From Methylobacterium sp. J-030 (GTDB taxonomy: Bacteria; Pseudomonadota; Alphaproteobacteria; Rhizobiales; Beijerinckiaceae): DNA of 64,000 nucleotides. The stretch covers positions 62,001 to 126,000 of the forward strand of contig NZ_JAKSYM010000351.1 of assembly GCF_022829545.1 (NCBI RefSeq). Direction: 5' to 3'. A program made the translations under genes and the position numbers. Of this stretch, positions 33,703-42,935 are shown in pieces. Within the stretch, counting starts at the first letter, position 1. Every line of letters begins with the position of its first letter. The notes under the pieces are model-generated. The model searched no databases and was not told where the DNA came from. It saw only the letters and a program-made list of their open reading frames with translations.

Positions 33703-35750
33703 CACGCCACCTCCCGGTACGCGCGGAGCCCGTCCGCGGCCCCGCATCCCTGTCCGGCCGCCGTCAGCATGGCCGGGTCGATGATCAGCGCCGCGGTCCC
33801 GTCGCCCAGGATCGTGGCGCCCGAGAAGGTCGTGACGTCGGCATGGAGCTTCGAGAGCGACTTGATCACCGTCTGATGGTTGCCGAGGATCTGGTCGGCC
33901 ACGAGCCCGAACCGGGCCTCGCCCACCGAGACGACGATGACCTTCTGGTGCTGGTCGGGCGCGCCGGTCGCGTCGAACAGCCTGCGCAGGCGCAGGAACG
34001 GCACGAGGTCGCCGCGGATGTTGAGGAAGTCCCGGCCCCGGTCGCCGCGGCCGTCCTCGGGCAGCTCGACGCATTCCTCGACGGCCGCCAGCGGCACCAC
34101 GTAGCGACCCTCCCCGACCCGGATCAGCAGGCCCTCGATGATCGCCAGCGTCAGCGGCAGGCGCAGCACGATTGCGGTGCCCGCGCCCGGCTCGGTGACG
34201 ATGTCGATCGAGCCGCGCAGGGCCTCGATGGTCTTCTTCACCACATCCATGCCGACGCCCCGGCCCGAGAGCGCCGAGACCTTTTGGGCGGTGGAGAAGC
34301 CGGGGGCGAACAGGATCTGGTAGACCTGCTGGTCGGTCAGGACGGCGCCGGGCGCCACCAGCCCGCGCTCCTCGGCCTTGGCGCGGATGCGCGCCACGTC
34401 GAGCCCAGCGCCGTCGTCGCGCACGGTGACGTGGACCTGGGCGCCGACATGCTCGGCGGTGAGGGTAATGCGCCCGGTGGCGTCCTTGCCGGCGGCGCCG
34501 CGGCGGGCGGGATCCTCGATGCCGTGGTCGATGGCGTTGCGGATCAGGTGCACCAGCGGGTCCGCCAAGCGCTCGATCACGGTCTTGTCGAGCTCGGTCT
34601 CCTCGCCCGCGGTGACGAAGCTCACGGGCTTGCCGAGATCCCCCGAAAGGTCGTGGACCAGGCGCCGGAACCGGCTGAACAGCGCTCCGATCGGCACCAT
34701 CCGGATGCTCATGGTGGTGTCGCGCAGCTGCGCCGACAGCCGCTCGATCTCCTCCGCGATGGTCTGGAGCCCGGCATCGGCATGGTGGCCGGCGAGCTGG
34801 CTGAGGCGGGCCTGGGCGATCACGAGTTCGCCGACCCGGTCGAGCAGCTCGTCGAGCCGCTCCGCCTCGACCCGCATGGTGCTGGCCGCGCGCGGCTCGG
34901 TGCCGCGGGCCGGGCTCCGGCGCTCCGGCTCGGGCGGCTTCGCGGTTTCCCGCGCGGCCGGCTCGGCCGCCCGCACCGGCACCGAGACCAGCGGCGGCAC
35001 GGGGGCAGACCGGGGCGCCGGCTCGGTTGCCGGGGCCGGCGCGTCGAGGGGCGTCGGCGAGAGGACCATAGCGTCGCGCACGAACAGGAAGACGTCCTCG
35101 ATCGCCTCCCGGGTCACGGCGCCGCGGAGGGTGATGTCCCAGCCGAGCGTCAGGCTCTCGGGGTCCAGGGCCGCGAGGTCGGGCAACGCCGCCAGCCGGG
35201 GCACGACCGTGCAGGGGCCGAGGTCGCGCAACTCGTCGAGGAGCGCCAGCGGGTTCGTCCCGTTGCGCAGCACCTCCGGGGCGAAGCCGATCCCGATCCG
35301 CCACCCCGCGGCCGCCACCTCGGCATCGGAGACCGGCTCCGGCCGCGAGGCCGTCTCCGATTCGGCTTGGGCCGGGGCCCGGCTCACGAGACGCTCAAGC
35401 TCCCCCAGGATCGCTTCGCCGATCACCGGTGCGGTGGCGTCCGGATCCTCAATCAGCGTGCGGATGTGGTCCTTGGCCGCGAGCGACACGTTCACGAGGT
35501 CGGCGCTGGTCGGCACCTGGCCGCGCCGGACGAGGTCGAAGGCGGTCTCGAAATCGTGCGTGAAGGCGGCGACCCGCTCGAAGCCGAACATCGCCCCCGA
35601 TCCCTTGATCGTGTGCAGGGCGCGGAACGCGGTGTCGATCAGCGCCGGATCGTCCGGCTTGTCGCCGAGGTCGAGCAGCGCGGATTCGAGTCGGTCGAGA
35701 AGTTCGTTGGCTTCCGCCAAGAAGACCGCGCGCGGATCATGATCAGTCAT
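33702..35750 (-). CDS. cheA: Chemotaxis histidine kinase CheA
   Basis: 682 residues from ATG 35750 (MTDHDPRAVF). The P1 Hpt domain carries phosphorylatable His46 in RALHTIKGSGAMFGF. A Pro/Ala-rich linker (about 245-300) precedes the P3 dimerisation domain, then the P4 kinase with N box LVHLIRNAIDHGIEDP, G boxes VRDDGAGLD and GRGVGMDVVKKTIEALRG, and the P5 CheW-like domain at the end. The P2 CheY-binding domain is short or absent; instead a region with FAPEVLRNGTNPLALLDELR precedes the linker. This fits alphaproteobacterial CheA of secondary chemosensory clusters. Confidence 0.94.
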   Translation of the reverse strand: MTDHDPRAVFLAEANELLDRLESALLDLGDKPDDPALIDTAFRALHTIKGSGAMFGFERVAAFTHDFETAFDLVRRGQVPTSADLVNVSLAAKDHIRTLIEDPDATAPVIGEAILGELERLVSRAPAQAESETASRPEPVSDAEVAAAGWRIGIGFAPEVLRNGTNPLALLDELRDLGPCTVVPRLAALPDLAALDPESLTLGWDITLRGAVTREAIEDVFLFVRDAMVLSPTPLDAPAPATEPAPRSAPVPPLVSVPVRAAEPAARETAKPPEPERRSPARGTEPRAASTMRVEAERLDELLDRVGELVIAQARLSQLAGHHADAGLQTIAEEIERLSAQLRDTTMSIRMVPIGALFSRFRRLVHDLSGDLGKPVSFVTAGEETELDKTVIERLADPLVHLIRNAIDHGIEDPARRGAAGKDATGRITLTAEHVGAQVHVTVRDDGAGLDVARIRAKAEERGLVAPGAVLTDQQVYQILFAPGFSTAQKVSALSGRGVGMDVVKKTIEALRGSIDIVTEPGAGTAIVLRLPLTLAIIEGLLIRVGEGRYVVPLAAVEECVELPEDGRGDRGRDFLNIRGDLVPFLRLRRLFDATGAPDQHQKVIVVSVGEARFGLVADQILGNHQTVIKSLSKLHADVTTFSGATILGDGTAALIIDPAMLTAAGQGCGAADGLRAYREVA

Positions 35751-36138
35751 CGTCGGGCAGGTCCAAAGGGTCCGGATTTGATGCATCCGCGCGAGCGATC
35801 ACTCGGATGCACCGTCATTTCAAGGCTGGATCTTCCGATCCATCCGACCGACGCCCGATCGATCCGGGATTCAGCCCATCACCTCAGAATAATCTTACCG
35901 CATAAAAGTTAAAAGAGTAAGCTATGATCGATGATATAGGATCTCTCATTTCTCGTTTCCTGCACAACTCATCCCATATCTTGAAGGATGCTCAATGCAA
36001 AAAATGCATATCTTACTTTTTGCTATCGATTGACGAATCAAATATTAAAACCCCTCCCCATTGATCAATCGATACGATGGTATTCTTGATATGGCGGTAT
36101 GATCTGATATCGACTTCGCGCGAAAACTGTCGCCTCGA
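35751..36138. other. AT-rich intergenic region upstream of cheA
   Basis: 388 bases between the soluble receptor gene and cheA, both on the minus strand. The section from about 35880 to 36120 is strongly AT-rich. It should contain the promoter of the cheA-led operon, so the upstream receptor is probably transcribed separately. No gene seen. Confidence 0.5.
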
Positions 36139-37236
36139 TCAGAAGAGATCGATCCCCGCCAGGGGATCGTCATCGCGGCCCTCACCCGATGGCGCGCCCA
36201 GCAGGCGTCGGGACAGCCGCTCCCGGACCTCCCCGAGGGTGCAGCCCGCGATCATCGTCGCGGCCCAGTCCAGTTCCGCCGAAGCCGGTGCTGCAGGCGC
36301 AGTCTGGATCGCCTGGAGGATCGCCTGCAGGTTCTGGAGGCGCTGCTTGGCCAGGTCTTGGAACTGCATCGCCACGATGGCGACCGAGACGTCCTGGGTG
36401 ATCACGTCGGTGGTCTGCACCGTCTGGGTCAGCACGCCGGCGAAGCGCGAACTCTGGGTGACCAAGGCGCGCATGACCAGGCGCACTTGGGCATCGGCGG
36501 TCCGGCTCTCCTCCGACATGTCGATGGTAGCGATGTCGTGCAGGAGCGCGTGGCTGCTGCGCAGGCCCGTGGCGATCGAGCCGATCTGCTGCTTGATCAC
36601 GCCGGAGAGCGCGTTGATGGCGCCGGCGAGGCTGCGCACCTCGTCGGCCACCACGGCGAAGGCCTTGCCGGCCTCCCCGGCCCGGGCCGCCTCGATCTTG
36701 GCGTTCAGGGCCAGCAGGTTGGTCTGGCGGTTGATCTTCTCGATCTCGGCGACGCTGCCATCCACCGAGGACAGCGCGCCAAGCACGCCGTTCAGCGCTT
36801 CCTCCATGGTCGCGCCGCGCGACGACATGAAGCCGATCTTGTCGTTGAGCACCGCCAGGATCTCGCCGAGCGCCGCCGCGACCTCGGCGAGCGGCCGCTC
36901 GGTCCCGTCGATCCGCACCGACTGGATCGACGCCACGAGGCCCTGCACGATCTCGGACTGGCCCCGGGTTGTCGCGGCGATGCGCTGGAACCGGTCCGAC
37001 AGGCTGTGGACGTCGGTCTCGACATCGGCCGAGATGATCCCGAGTTCGTCGATCAGAGCATCCAGGGTCTGGCGCTGCAGATCGGACAAGCCGAGCCGCG
37101 CCTGGAGCAGATCCGCGGCCCCGAGCGGGCAGGAGTCCGGCCGCGCCGGGACGTCGCGCTCCGGGTCGAGCGCTGCGCCAGGTTCCGACGCCGTGTCGCG
37201 CTCCGGACTAAGATTGGCGCGCCCCCAGAAGGCCAT
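36139..37236 (-). CDS. Soluble methyl-accepting chemotaxis-type protein
   Basis: 365 residues from ATG 37236 (MAFWGRANL). No transmembrane segment. The C-terminal two-thirds form a receptor signalling coiled coil containing the conserved hairpin tip EIEKINRQTNLLALNAKIEAARAG and GKAFAVVADEVRSLAG. A region with VAIVAMQFQDLAKQRLQNLQ follows, as found in cytoplasmic receptors of this type. It probably senses an internal signal and feeds the CheA next to it. It lies between AT-rich regions and is divergent from the STAS-cheY pair. Confidence 0.85.
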   Translation of the reverse strand: MAFWGRANLSPERDTASEPGAALDPERDVPARPDSCPLGAADLLQARLGLSDLQRQTLDALIDELGIISADVETDVHSLSDRFQRIAATTRGQSEIVQGLVASIQSVRIDGTERPLAEVAAALGEILAVLNDKIGFMSSRGATMEEALNGVLGALSSVDGSVAEIEKINRQTNLLALNAKIEAARAGEAGKAFAVVADEVRSLAGAINALSGVIKQQIGSIATGLRSSHALLHDIATIDMSEESRTADAQVRLVMRALVTQSSRFAGVLTQTVQTTDVITQDVSVAIVAMQFQDLAKQRLQNLQAILQAIQTAPAAPASAELDWAATMIAGCTLGEVRERLSRRLLGAPSGEGRDDDPLAGIDLF

Positions 37237-37651
37237 CGAAGTGTATTCCTTGGACGCTGCCAGTTCTTGCTTCGGACAATCCCGAACTGACGGCCGCGAG
37301 CCAGGGGCTCGTAAAACCGAGCTTCTGAATGAACGGTTATGCCATTGGCTCGACGGGGTTATGTTGTTGCCTCCAGAACAAACGTTCAATATGAATATCC
37401 ATCAAATCATATCTCTAGGATAAGTCATATCGTTGGTAGCGAGTGATGCTAATACTTTATCGATCGACGAAAAATTCTGAATATAAAAGCTCCTTTTCTG
37501 GGCGCACGGCAGCGGTTTTCAACAGAATTTGCTCCACATCGCGTTGGTGTCGGCCTATCGAGCTGATTAGCTCAAGAGAAATTTAACATCCTCGAATCTC
37601 TACAGAACCCGACCGCAACCAGCCCGGTCGCGCGCGCGCCTCGGACATATC
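37237..37651. other. Divergent promoter region of the chemosensory cluster
   Basis: 415 AT-rich bases between the soluble receptor (leftward) and the STAS gene (rightward), expected to carry promoters for both directions. No gene or repeat seen. Confidence 0.45.
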
Positions 37652-37975
37652 ATGGTCGAACCCCTCACCCTCCCGATGCCAGCCGAGTGTACATTGCGGA
37701 CGGCGCGGGCGTTCAAGGAGGACCTGTCGGCGGCCCTCGACGGCGCTACCGTCGTGCTGCTCGATTGCGCGGCCATAGAGCATGTCGACATCACTTTCGT
37801 GCAGTTGGTCGTCGCGGCCGCCCGGTCGTCCGGCCGGCGCGGCGTTACGCTCGACCTGACCAGCCCGCCCAAGGCGGTCGCGGATGCGTTCCGACGCGCC
37901 GGCTTCCTGCCGCACCACCCGTTCGAGTCCGCATCCGATGCCACCATCGGTTCGCCCGCGGCCCCCGCCCTCTGA
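37652..37975 (+). CDS. STAS-domain protein
   Basis: 107 residues, a single STAS domain: TLRTARAFKEDLSAALDGATVVLLDCAAIEHVDITFVQLVVAAARS (beginning near residue 15, shown in pieces of the family pattern). In anti-sigma antagonists the phospho-acceptor Ser follows the D of DSSG; here the corresponding stretch is DITFVQ, with Thr rather than Ser. It is followed 21 bases later by cheY. STAS genes beside cheY occur in other chemosensory clusters, so a role within this pathway rather than in sigma control is likely. Confidence 0.8.
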   Translation: MVEPLTLPMPAECTLRTARAFKEDLSAALDGATVVLLDCAAIEHVDITFVQLVVAAARSSGRRGVTLDLTSPPKAVADAFRRAGFLPHHPFESASDATIGSPAAPAL

Positions 37976-37996
37976 TTCCAGAACCGGACGTCTTCC

Positions 37997-38362
37997 ATGG
38001 CCACTGTTCTCGTCGTCGACGACTCGCCGAGCATCCGTCAGATGATCAAGATCGTGCTGACCCCCGCTGGACACACAGTGATCGAGGCCGGCGATGGCGT
38101 GGAAGGTCTCGTCAAGGCCAAGGCCGAACCGATGCAGCTCGTCATCACCGACCTCAACATGCCGGCGATGAACGGCATCGACATGATCAAACAGCTTCGT
38201 GCGGTGCCGTCATGCGCGGGCGTGCCGATTCTGTTCCTGAGTACGGAGTCGGACGAGGGCGTGAAACAACAGGCCAAATCGGCCGGTGCGACCGGCTGGA
38301 TCACGAAGCCGTTCAAGCCCGAACAGCTCCTTGCTGTCGTCTCGAAATTGATCCGCAATTGA
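37997..38362 (+). CDS. cheY: Chemotaxis response regulator CheY
   Basis: 121 residues, a stand-alone receiver domain. Acidic pocket residues are VDDSPSIRQ near the N-terminus, phosphoacceptor Asp52 in VITDLNMPAMNG, the switch Ser/Thr in LFLSTES, and Lys in GWITKPFKPEQLL. It would be phosphorylated by the CheA encoded on the other strand and act on a downstream target, either a flagellar motor or a non-motility output. It forms an operon with the STAS gene. Confidence 0.92.
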   Translation: MATVLVVDDSPSIRQMIKIVLTPAGHTVIEAGDGVEGLVKAKAEPMQLVITDLNMPAMNGIDMIKQLRAVPSCAGVPILFLSTESDEGVKQQAKSAGATGWITKPFKPEQLLAVVSKLIRN

Positions 38363-39057
38363 TCTTTTACTATCGATAATCTGCCATATCTTGCGCAGTT
38401 GCTCAAGATTTTGTTGAGAAAGGTCCCGGTGCGTCGATTGAACATACCGCCATGCTGACCCAACTGGCTGGCTTTGGACCGGGTTGATTGAGAGGATCAG
38501 CCAGAATTGACGGATCCGGACATCCAGGAGTACTGCCCGACCGTCTATCCTCACGTCCCCGAACAGCCCAGCCCCACCCGTCATCGAAGCCTCTCCGATC
38601 GACGCCAGCGGGGCATCCGAACGCGTCCGCAACCGAAAAACGCACAGACTTTGAGGCGCCGGGGCGAAGCGCAGGCCTCGAAGGAGCCCGCCAGATGGCT
38701 CTGAGATCCCCGGAGTCCTCTTCGAGGCCCGCTGACGCGGTTGCCTCAGGATGATGGGGTTGGTGAAGATCAACCGATCGATCTGCCACAGCGTGCTATC
38801 GGGTATCATGGGCAACGCGATCGGGCACGGCTTCAAGCCTGTGTTGCGCCACGCTCTCTTGCGCCGAACCGGTGTCCACTTCGGCGGAGAGCGCTCTGGC
38901 CCAGTGGGCCGCGCTCATCGGCGGACTCCGCCGCCATGCAGCCGTCCCGGAAGGGGCAGGCGTTCCGGCGCGCGGCGGTCACCAGGGTCGTCGAGATCCA
39001 CCGCGCGCCGATCGCGGTCCCGCGCATCCGCAGGCTGCGAAACGGCTGAACGAAGGC
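38363..39057. other. Degenerate intergenic region
   Basis: About 700 bases with several open frames but no recognisable motif in any of them. A short minus-strand frame (38833-39027) contains ARRNACPFRDGCMAAE, which could be a fragment of a Cys-containing small protein, but I cannot support it as a gene. The region may be gene debris. Confidence 0.4.
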
Positions 39058-39483
39058 TCAATCTGCGGGCGTGTAGTGGAGCGTTCCGGCACGGCGCGTC
39101 GGCTGACCGGTGTCGCTGGTGTGATTGATGCCGTCCATCACGGGCACGTCCTGGAAATCGAATGGGCTGACACCCTCGAGGCAGGCCACGTTGACGGCGT
39201 AGAGCGTGCTGTCCGAGCGCCGCTGATGGTGGATGTAGATCCCGCAGCGGGAGCAGAAGAAGTGCTCGGCCGCGCCTGTGTGGAAGCGATAGCGGGTCAG
39301 CACGTCCGCGCCTTGCCGGATCCGGATCCCGCCCGCCTTCGCCATGGCGACGACGGCCCCGCGCATGCGGCAGTACGAGCAGGTGCAGCGCCGGACCGAT
39401 CGGAGGCCATCGCTGAGCGCCACCTCGAACCGCACCGCGCCGCAATGGCACCGCCCGGTGCGCAGATCCGTACCGGTGTCCAT
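39058..39483 (-). CDS. GFA-family zinc-binding protein
   Basis: 141 residues with the GFA (glutathione-dependent formaldehyde-activating enzyme-like) cysteine pattern: GRCHCGAVRF near residue 11, CTCSYCRMRG near residue 33 and HFFCSRCGIYIHHQ near residue 73. These bind two zinc ions. The true formaldehyde-activating role belongs to one subgroup only; most members are uncharacterised, so a role in formaldehyde handling is possible in a methylotroph but not shown. It lies between debris and the second MucR homolog. Confidence 0.82.
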   Translation of the reverse strand: MDTGTDLRTGRCHCGAVRFEVALSDGLRSVRRCTCSYCRMRGAVVAMAKAGGIRIRQGADVLTRYRFHTGAAEHFFCSRCGIYIHHQRRSDSTLYAVNVACLEGVSPFDFQDVPVMDGINHTSDTGQPTRRAGTLHYTPAD

Positions 39484-39589
39484 GTCGACCGAACCCCATC
39501 CTCCGACGTCTGATGGAGCGTATCGCCGTGGCGGCGACCGGACAATTCAGGGATTCGCACGCGTTCTGTGAGAACGCCTCACGCGACGT

Positions 39590-40018
39590 TCAACGCGGCC
39601 TGGGTCCGAACTGGATCGCCCGCGCGATCTCCGAGCGTCGCGCGGCATAGCCGGGGGCGGCCATCGGGTAGTCGTTCGGCAGGCCGTAGCGCGCGCGATA
39701 CTGCTCGGGTGTCAGGCCGTGGGCCTTGAGGTGGCGTTTCAGGGTCTTGTAGGAGCGACCGTCGAGGAAGCTCGTGATGCCCTCGTGCTGGACCGACTTG
39801 CGGATCTCGACCGGTGTCGGACGATCGGGCAGGGGCGTGGCTACGGCGTCCGGCCGTACGAGTGCCGTGAGCGCCGCGTGGACGCTGGCCAGGACGAGCG
39901 GCACGTTGGCCGGCGAGACGGTATTGCCTGAGACATACGCCGCAATGACGCGCACCGCGAAGCGGTCAATCGCGTGCCGAAGATCGGTCTGAATTGCGCT
40001 CGCCTCGTCCGGAATCAT
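39590..40018 (-). CDS. MucR/Ros-family regulator lacking the zinc cysteines (second copy)
   Basis: 142 residues from ATG 40018 (MIPDEASAIQ); an ATG at 40030 adds four residues but lacks a ribosome site. Residues 10-55 correspond to the oligomerisation region and 70-135 to the DNA-binding domain (EIRKSVQHEGITSFLDGRSY, KTLKRHLKAHGLTPEQYRAR, YGLPNDYPMAAPGY). The two zinc Cys positions are Ser83 and Asp86, while His96 and His100 remain. It differs from the copy at 15791 in the second His. The AT-rich upstream segment (40030-40070) may be its own binding site. The 407 bases from 40031 to 40437 contain no other gene I can support. Confidence 0.83.
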   Translation of the reverse strand: MIPDEASAIQTDLRHAIDRFAVRVIAAYVSGNTVSPANVPLVLASVHAALTALVRPDAVATPLPDRPTPVEIRKSVQHEGITSFLDGRSYKTLKRHLKAHGLTPEQYRARYGLPNDYPMAAPGYAARRSEIARAIQFGPRPR

Positions 40019-40437
40019 CAGGAGCCCCATAAAACACATACAAATTGAAATACTCATACATTCGATCGAGTCAACGCGGAGGGGTGATGGGCGCGGGCCG
40101 GTGTCGCGTGAGAGGCGGGCCGCCGATCCGGTTGGGCACGACAGCGCCGGCCATCGGATCTTCGAGCCTGCGACCCGCGGGCCGCGCAGCGATCCTGTCG
40201 TGAACCGGGTCGGTCGGAGCTGCATGCGGTGCAAATCGGGTCCGGCCGGATCCGCCTGCCGGATGTGGACCGCTTGGCGTCGGCCGCTTCCGCTCGACCG
40301 GGCTTCGTGATCCAATATTGTCTTCGCACATCGCGAAGTCTGTTCCAGGAGCGGACCCTCTGTCCTCGCGTCCACGAGCCGAAGAGACGGCATCAGCCCG
40401 GCGCCAGCCGGGGACCCGGCCCCGCGCCGTCGCGGGT

Positions 40438-40842
40438 GTGCGGCGCCGCGGCCTGCGGGTCGCGCCGCTCCTCGTGCTCCTGCTCGTCCCACCCGCGGCC
40501 CGGGCGGAGGATGCGCTCGGGCTGATCGCCCCGGACGGGCCCGGCTTCGGCGCGCCGCCCGAAACAGAGATGCGGGCCCGGGTTGCCGCCGCGTTTCCGG
40601 AGGCGCCCATCGTCCGGTTCCGCAAGGTCAGGCCGATGACCGGCGAGACCGGCCACGACGTCGCGTTCTGCGGTCAGGTCAGCACCACGCCGCCGGAGCA
40701 GCGCGAGCCGAACTTCCACCTGTTCCTCTACGGCCGCACCGCCGAGACCGAGACCGTTCAGATCCTCGGGTCCGAATCCCTCAACGGCTACCGCGTCGGC
40801 CGCAAGTTGATCGGTGCGCTGCGGCGCATCGGGTGCCTCTAG
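40438..40842 (+). CDS. Hypothetical secreted protein
   Basis: 134 residues from GTG 40438, placed so that the product begins VRRRGLRVAPLLVLLLVPPAARAED, a good signal peptide. The mature part is alpha/beta-like with PIVRFRKVRPMTGETGHDVAFCGQV and FHLFLYGRTAETETVQILG. No known domain. A longer frame reaches to 40318, but that region precedes the signal sequence and is Arg-rich. Confidence 0.5.
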   Translation: MRRRGLRVAPLLVLLLVPPAARAEDALGLIAPDGPGFGAPPETEMRARVAAAFPEAPIVRFRKVRPMTGETGHDVAFCGQVSTTPPEQREPNFHLFLYGRTAETETVQILGSESLNGYRVGRKLIGALRRIGCL

Positions 40843-41036
40843 AACGCTCTGCGCCGACGTGGATGCCGGTTCGGCCCGAGAGAGCGCGTCAAACCAAGAT
40901 CTTGGAGCCGCGCTCAAGCGTCGGCCGGCGTGAAGCCGGCATGAGGACTGTAACCACCGCCCCGAATCCAGCCCTCCTCGGTCAAGCTGAGCCGTGTCAT
41001 GCTGCCCGAAAACAGACCACGATGGTGGAGAACGAC

Positions 41037-41435
41037 ATGACGCGCCATACACCGGCTTGGAGATGCCTGATCGCGGCGGCTGCCCTGGTCGTCGCGGGCG
41101 CGGCCGCGGCACAGGAGGTCAGGCGGACCGAACTCGGCCGTCAACCGGTCTCGGGTGAGGAAGGCCGCGAGATCGTCATGCAACTGGTCGAGATCCCGCC
41201 GGGGGCGACCTCGCGCCGGCATTTTCACAACGGCGAGGAGGCCTACTACGTGCTTGAGGGCGGCCTCGTGCAGATGCCCGGCCAGGCGCCGAAGGAGCGG
41301 CCGGCGGGCGAGCACGGAATCAACCGGCGCGGCGTCCCCCACGCGGGCTACACGGTGGTCGGCGACTGGACCATGAAGATCCTGTCGGTCTACGTCGTCG
41401 ACAAGGGCAAGCCCCTCCAGGAGGCCGCCGAGTGA
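41037..41435 (+). CDS. Exported cupin-domain protein
   Basis: 132 residues from ATG 41037, preceded by GGTGGAG. The signal peptide is AWRCLIAAAALVVAGAAAAQE. The mature part is a single cupin: IVMQLVEIPPGATSRRHFHNGEEAYYVLEG (motif 1, with the H-x-H and E metal ligands, split here by family positions) and HGINRRGVPHAGYTVVG (motif 2, with the last His). One-domain exported cupins usually bind a metal; the reaction is unknown. Confidence 0.78.
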   Translation: MTRHTPAWRCLIAAAALVVAGAAAAQEVRRTELGRQPVSGEEGREIVMQLVEIPPGATSRRHFHNGEEAYYVLEGGLVQMPGQAPKERPAGEHGINRRGVPHAGYTVVGDWTMKILSVYVVDKGKPLQEAAE

Positions 41436-41549
41436 CCCGCTGCCCCATCCGTGGCGAGAATGTGGCAGAAGCTTGACTATTCGAACCGAATCAGATTTAA
41501 ACTTGACCGTTGCCTCGTAGATACACCCCAAGATCCGTTGGAGGTTCCG

Positions 41550-41810
41550 ATGTGCGCGCGGAAGACCTTCTATATTTTCGCCAAGTCGTCCGATGCTCAG
41601 CAGTTCTGCGCCGTCCGGCAGGATCAGCCCATCCCCCGGATGATCGACGGCGTGCAGTGGCGTTATGTGAACTGCATCGACACGGCGCGGGACAAGCCCT
41701 ACGGTTTCGACGCCGACGATGCCCATAAGGCCATGCGGCATCGCGGCGTCTACTTCTACAGACGCGAATTCATCTTCTCTCAGCCCGGCGGCCTGCTTCA
41801 GGCGGCCTGA
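41550..41810 (+). CDS. Small hypothetical protein
   Basis: 86 residues from ATG 41550, with TTGGAGG as a ribosome site. The sequence (CARKTFYIFAKSSDAQQFCA, then VQWRYVNCIDTARDKPYGFD) has three cysteines and an even alpha/beta composition, and no signal peptide. Clearly a well-formed gene, but no family is recognised. It is followed by a small secreted-protein gene. Confidence 0.55.
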   Translation: MCARKTFYIFAKSSDAQQFCAVRQDQPIPRMIDGVQWRYVNCIDTARDKPYGFDADDAHKAMRHRGVYFYRREFIFSQPGGLLQAA

Positions 41811-41941
41811 GCGTCGCCCGCCCTCCCCGGGGTGCCTTAAAACGCCGCAGCCCGCCGCGGCCGGGCGAACCGATCGCGGGGACCGTCGCTTGGCACGCGG
41901 CGGGATCCGGCGAGTCGGGCCCCGGCCATGGGAGGACGGAC

Positions 41942-42244
41942 GTGTCGTTCAGGAAGGGTCTGGCCGGCATCACGCTGGCAATGATGGGCACGGCCCCGGC
42001 TCCGGCCTGGGCCTGGGGCGTTCCCGGATGCACCAATCTGCCCGAATACAACCGCGCCCTGGGGGCGTTGCAGGGCATGACGAGCGCTTGCGACATGAGC
42101 GTCGAGGAGGCCCGGCGCGTCATCGCGGCCCATGACGGGGTCGCCGCACCGCCGCCCGCCGCCGCGGCGCCGATGGCCGCGCCGCCCCGGGCTCACCGCC
42201 GGCATCATCGGCGGGTCCGGCACGCGCGCTCGACCCGGCCGTGA
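41942..42244 (+). CDS. Small secreted hypothetical protein
   Basis: 100 residues from GTG 41942. The signal peptide runs to APAWAWG, followed by a mature part with two cysteines (GCTNLPEYN, SACDMSVEE) and a His/Arg-rich tail after a Pro/Ala stretch. The tail may reflect a frame running past a natural end, as it is very basic. No known domain. Confidence 0.4.
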   Translation: MSFRKGLAGITLAMMGTAPAPAWAWGVPGCTNLPEYNRALGALQGMTSACDMSVEEARRVIAAHDGVAAPPPAAAAPMAAPPRAHRRHHRRVRHARSTRP

Positions 42245-42278
42245 CGGGTGCGTGTGGGGCCGGCGCGGGCGGACCGGA

Positions 42279-42935
42279 TCACGGGGCGGCCGGTTCGATC
42301 CGCACGCGCTCGTAGGCGTCCACGACGTGGCGGCGCATGAGATCGGCCGCGCCCTCGGCGTCGCCGGAGATCATCCGCTCCAGGATGCGGCTGTGCTCCT
42401 GCCAGACGCTGATCGACATGCCCGGATACCGCAGCACCTGCCCCATGGCGCGGCGCAGATGCAGCCAGTGCAGCCGCATGGTCTCCCCGATGATCGGGTT
42501 ACCGGATAAATCGTACAGGAAGGCGTGGAAATCCATGTCGGCCTGGAGCGTGGCCCGGGCATCGCCCGCCACCACGAGGTTGCGGCCGTGCTCGACCAGG
42601 GACCGTCCGCGCACGATGGCGCTCTTGCTCAGCCGGCCCGCCGCGAGGCTCACCGCCAGGGGCTCCACCGCCGAGCGGAACTGGTAGATCGCCTCGAAGA
42701 ACTCGGGCTCCACCGCCGTCACGGTCAGACCCCGGCGGCCCGTCTGGACCAGAAAGCCCTGCGCCTTCAGCACCGCCAGGGCGTGCGTCACCGGTTGGCG
42801 GGAGACGCTGAGGCGGGCCGCGATGTCGTCCTGCGTGAGGCGCTCGCCCGGCTTGAAGGTCCCGTCGCACAGGGCGTCGAGGATCACCGCGTAGGCCTGA
42901 TCGACAAGGCTCGTCGACGGTTCGAGTGACTGCAC
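42279..42935 (-). CDS. GntR-family (FadR/FCD subgroup) transcriptional regulator
   Basis: 218 residues when begun at GTG 42935 (VQSLEPSTSLV). The N-terminal winged helix contains GTFKPGERLTQDDIAARLSVSRQPVTHALAVLKAQGF; the C-terminal FCD domain has the helical ligand pocket with metal ligands in DMDFHAFLYDLSGNP and later His residues. Such regulators respond to small carboxylates. It is divergent from the MFS importer at 43200 and next to the 2-hydroxyisobutyrate-type catabolic genes, so it is the likely local regulator. Candidate operators lie at 43013-43034 and 46313-46331. Confidence 0.88.
   Translation of the reverse strand: MQSLEPSTSLVDQAYAVILDALCDGTFKPGERLTQDDIAARLSVSRQPVTHALAVLKAQGFLVQTGRRGLTVTAVEPEFFEAIYQFRSAVEPLAVSLAAGRLSKSAIVRGRSLVEHGRNLVVAGDARATLQADMDFHAFLYDLSGNPIIGETMRLHWLHLRRAMGQVLRYPGMSISVWQEHSRILERMISGDAEGAADLMRRHVVDAYERVRIEPAAP

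Noticed and set aside
29578..35304. CRISPR-like periodicity in the chemosensory genes
   Set aside because: The repeats are codon-level repeats of Ala/Ala-Glu helices in coiled coils, not separate spacers; no CRISPR array is seen in the window.
38210..38836. Minus-strand frame of about 208 codons overlapping cheY
   Set aside because: Its C-terminal part is antisense to cheY and the rest has no motif or ribosome site.
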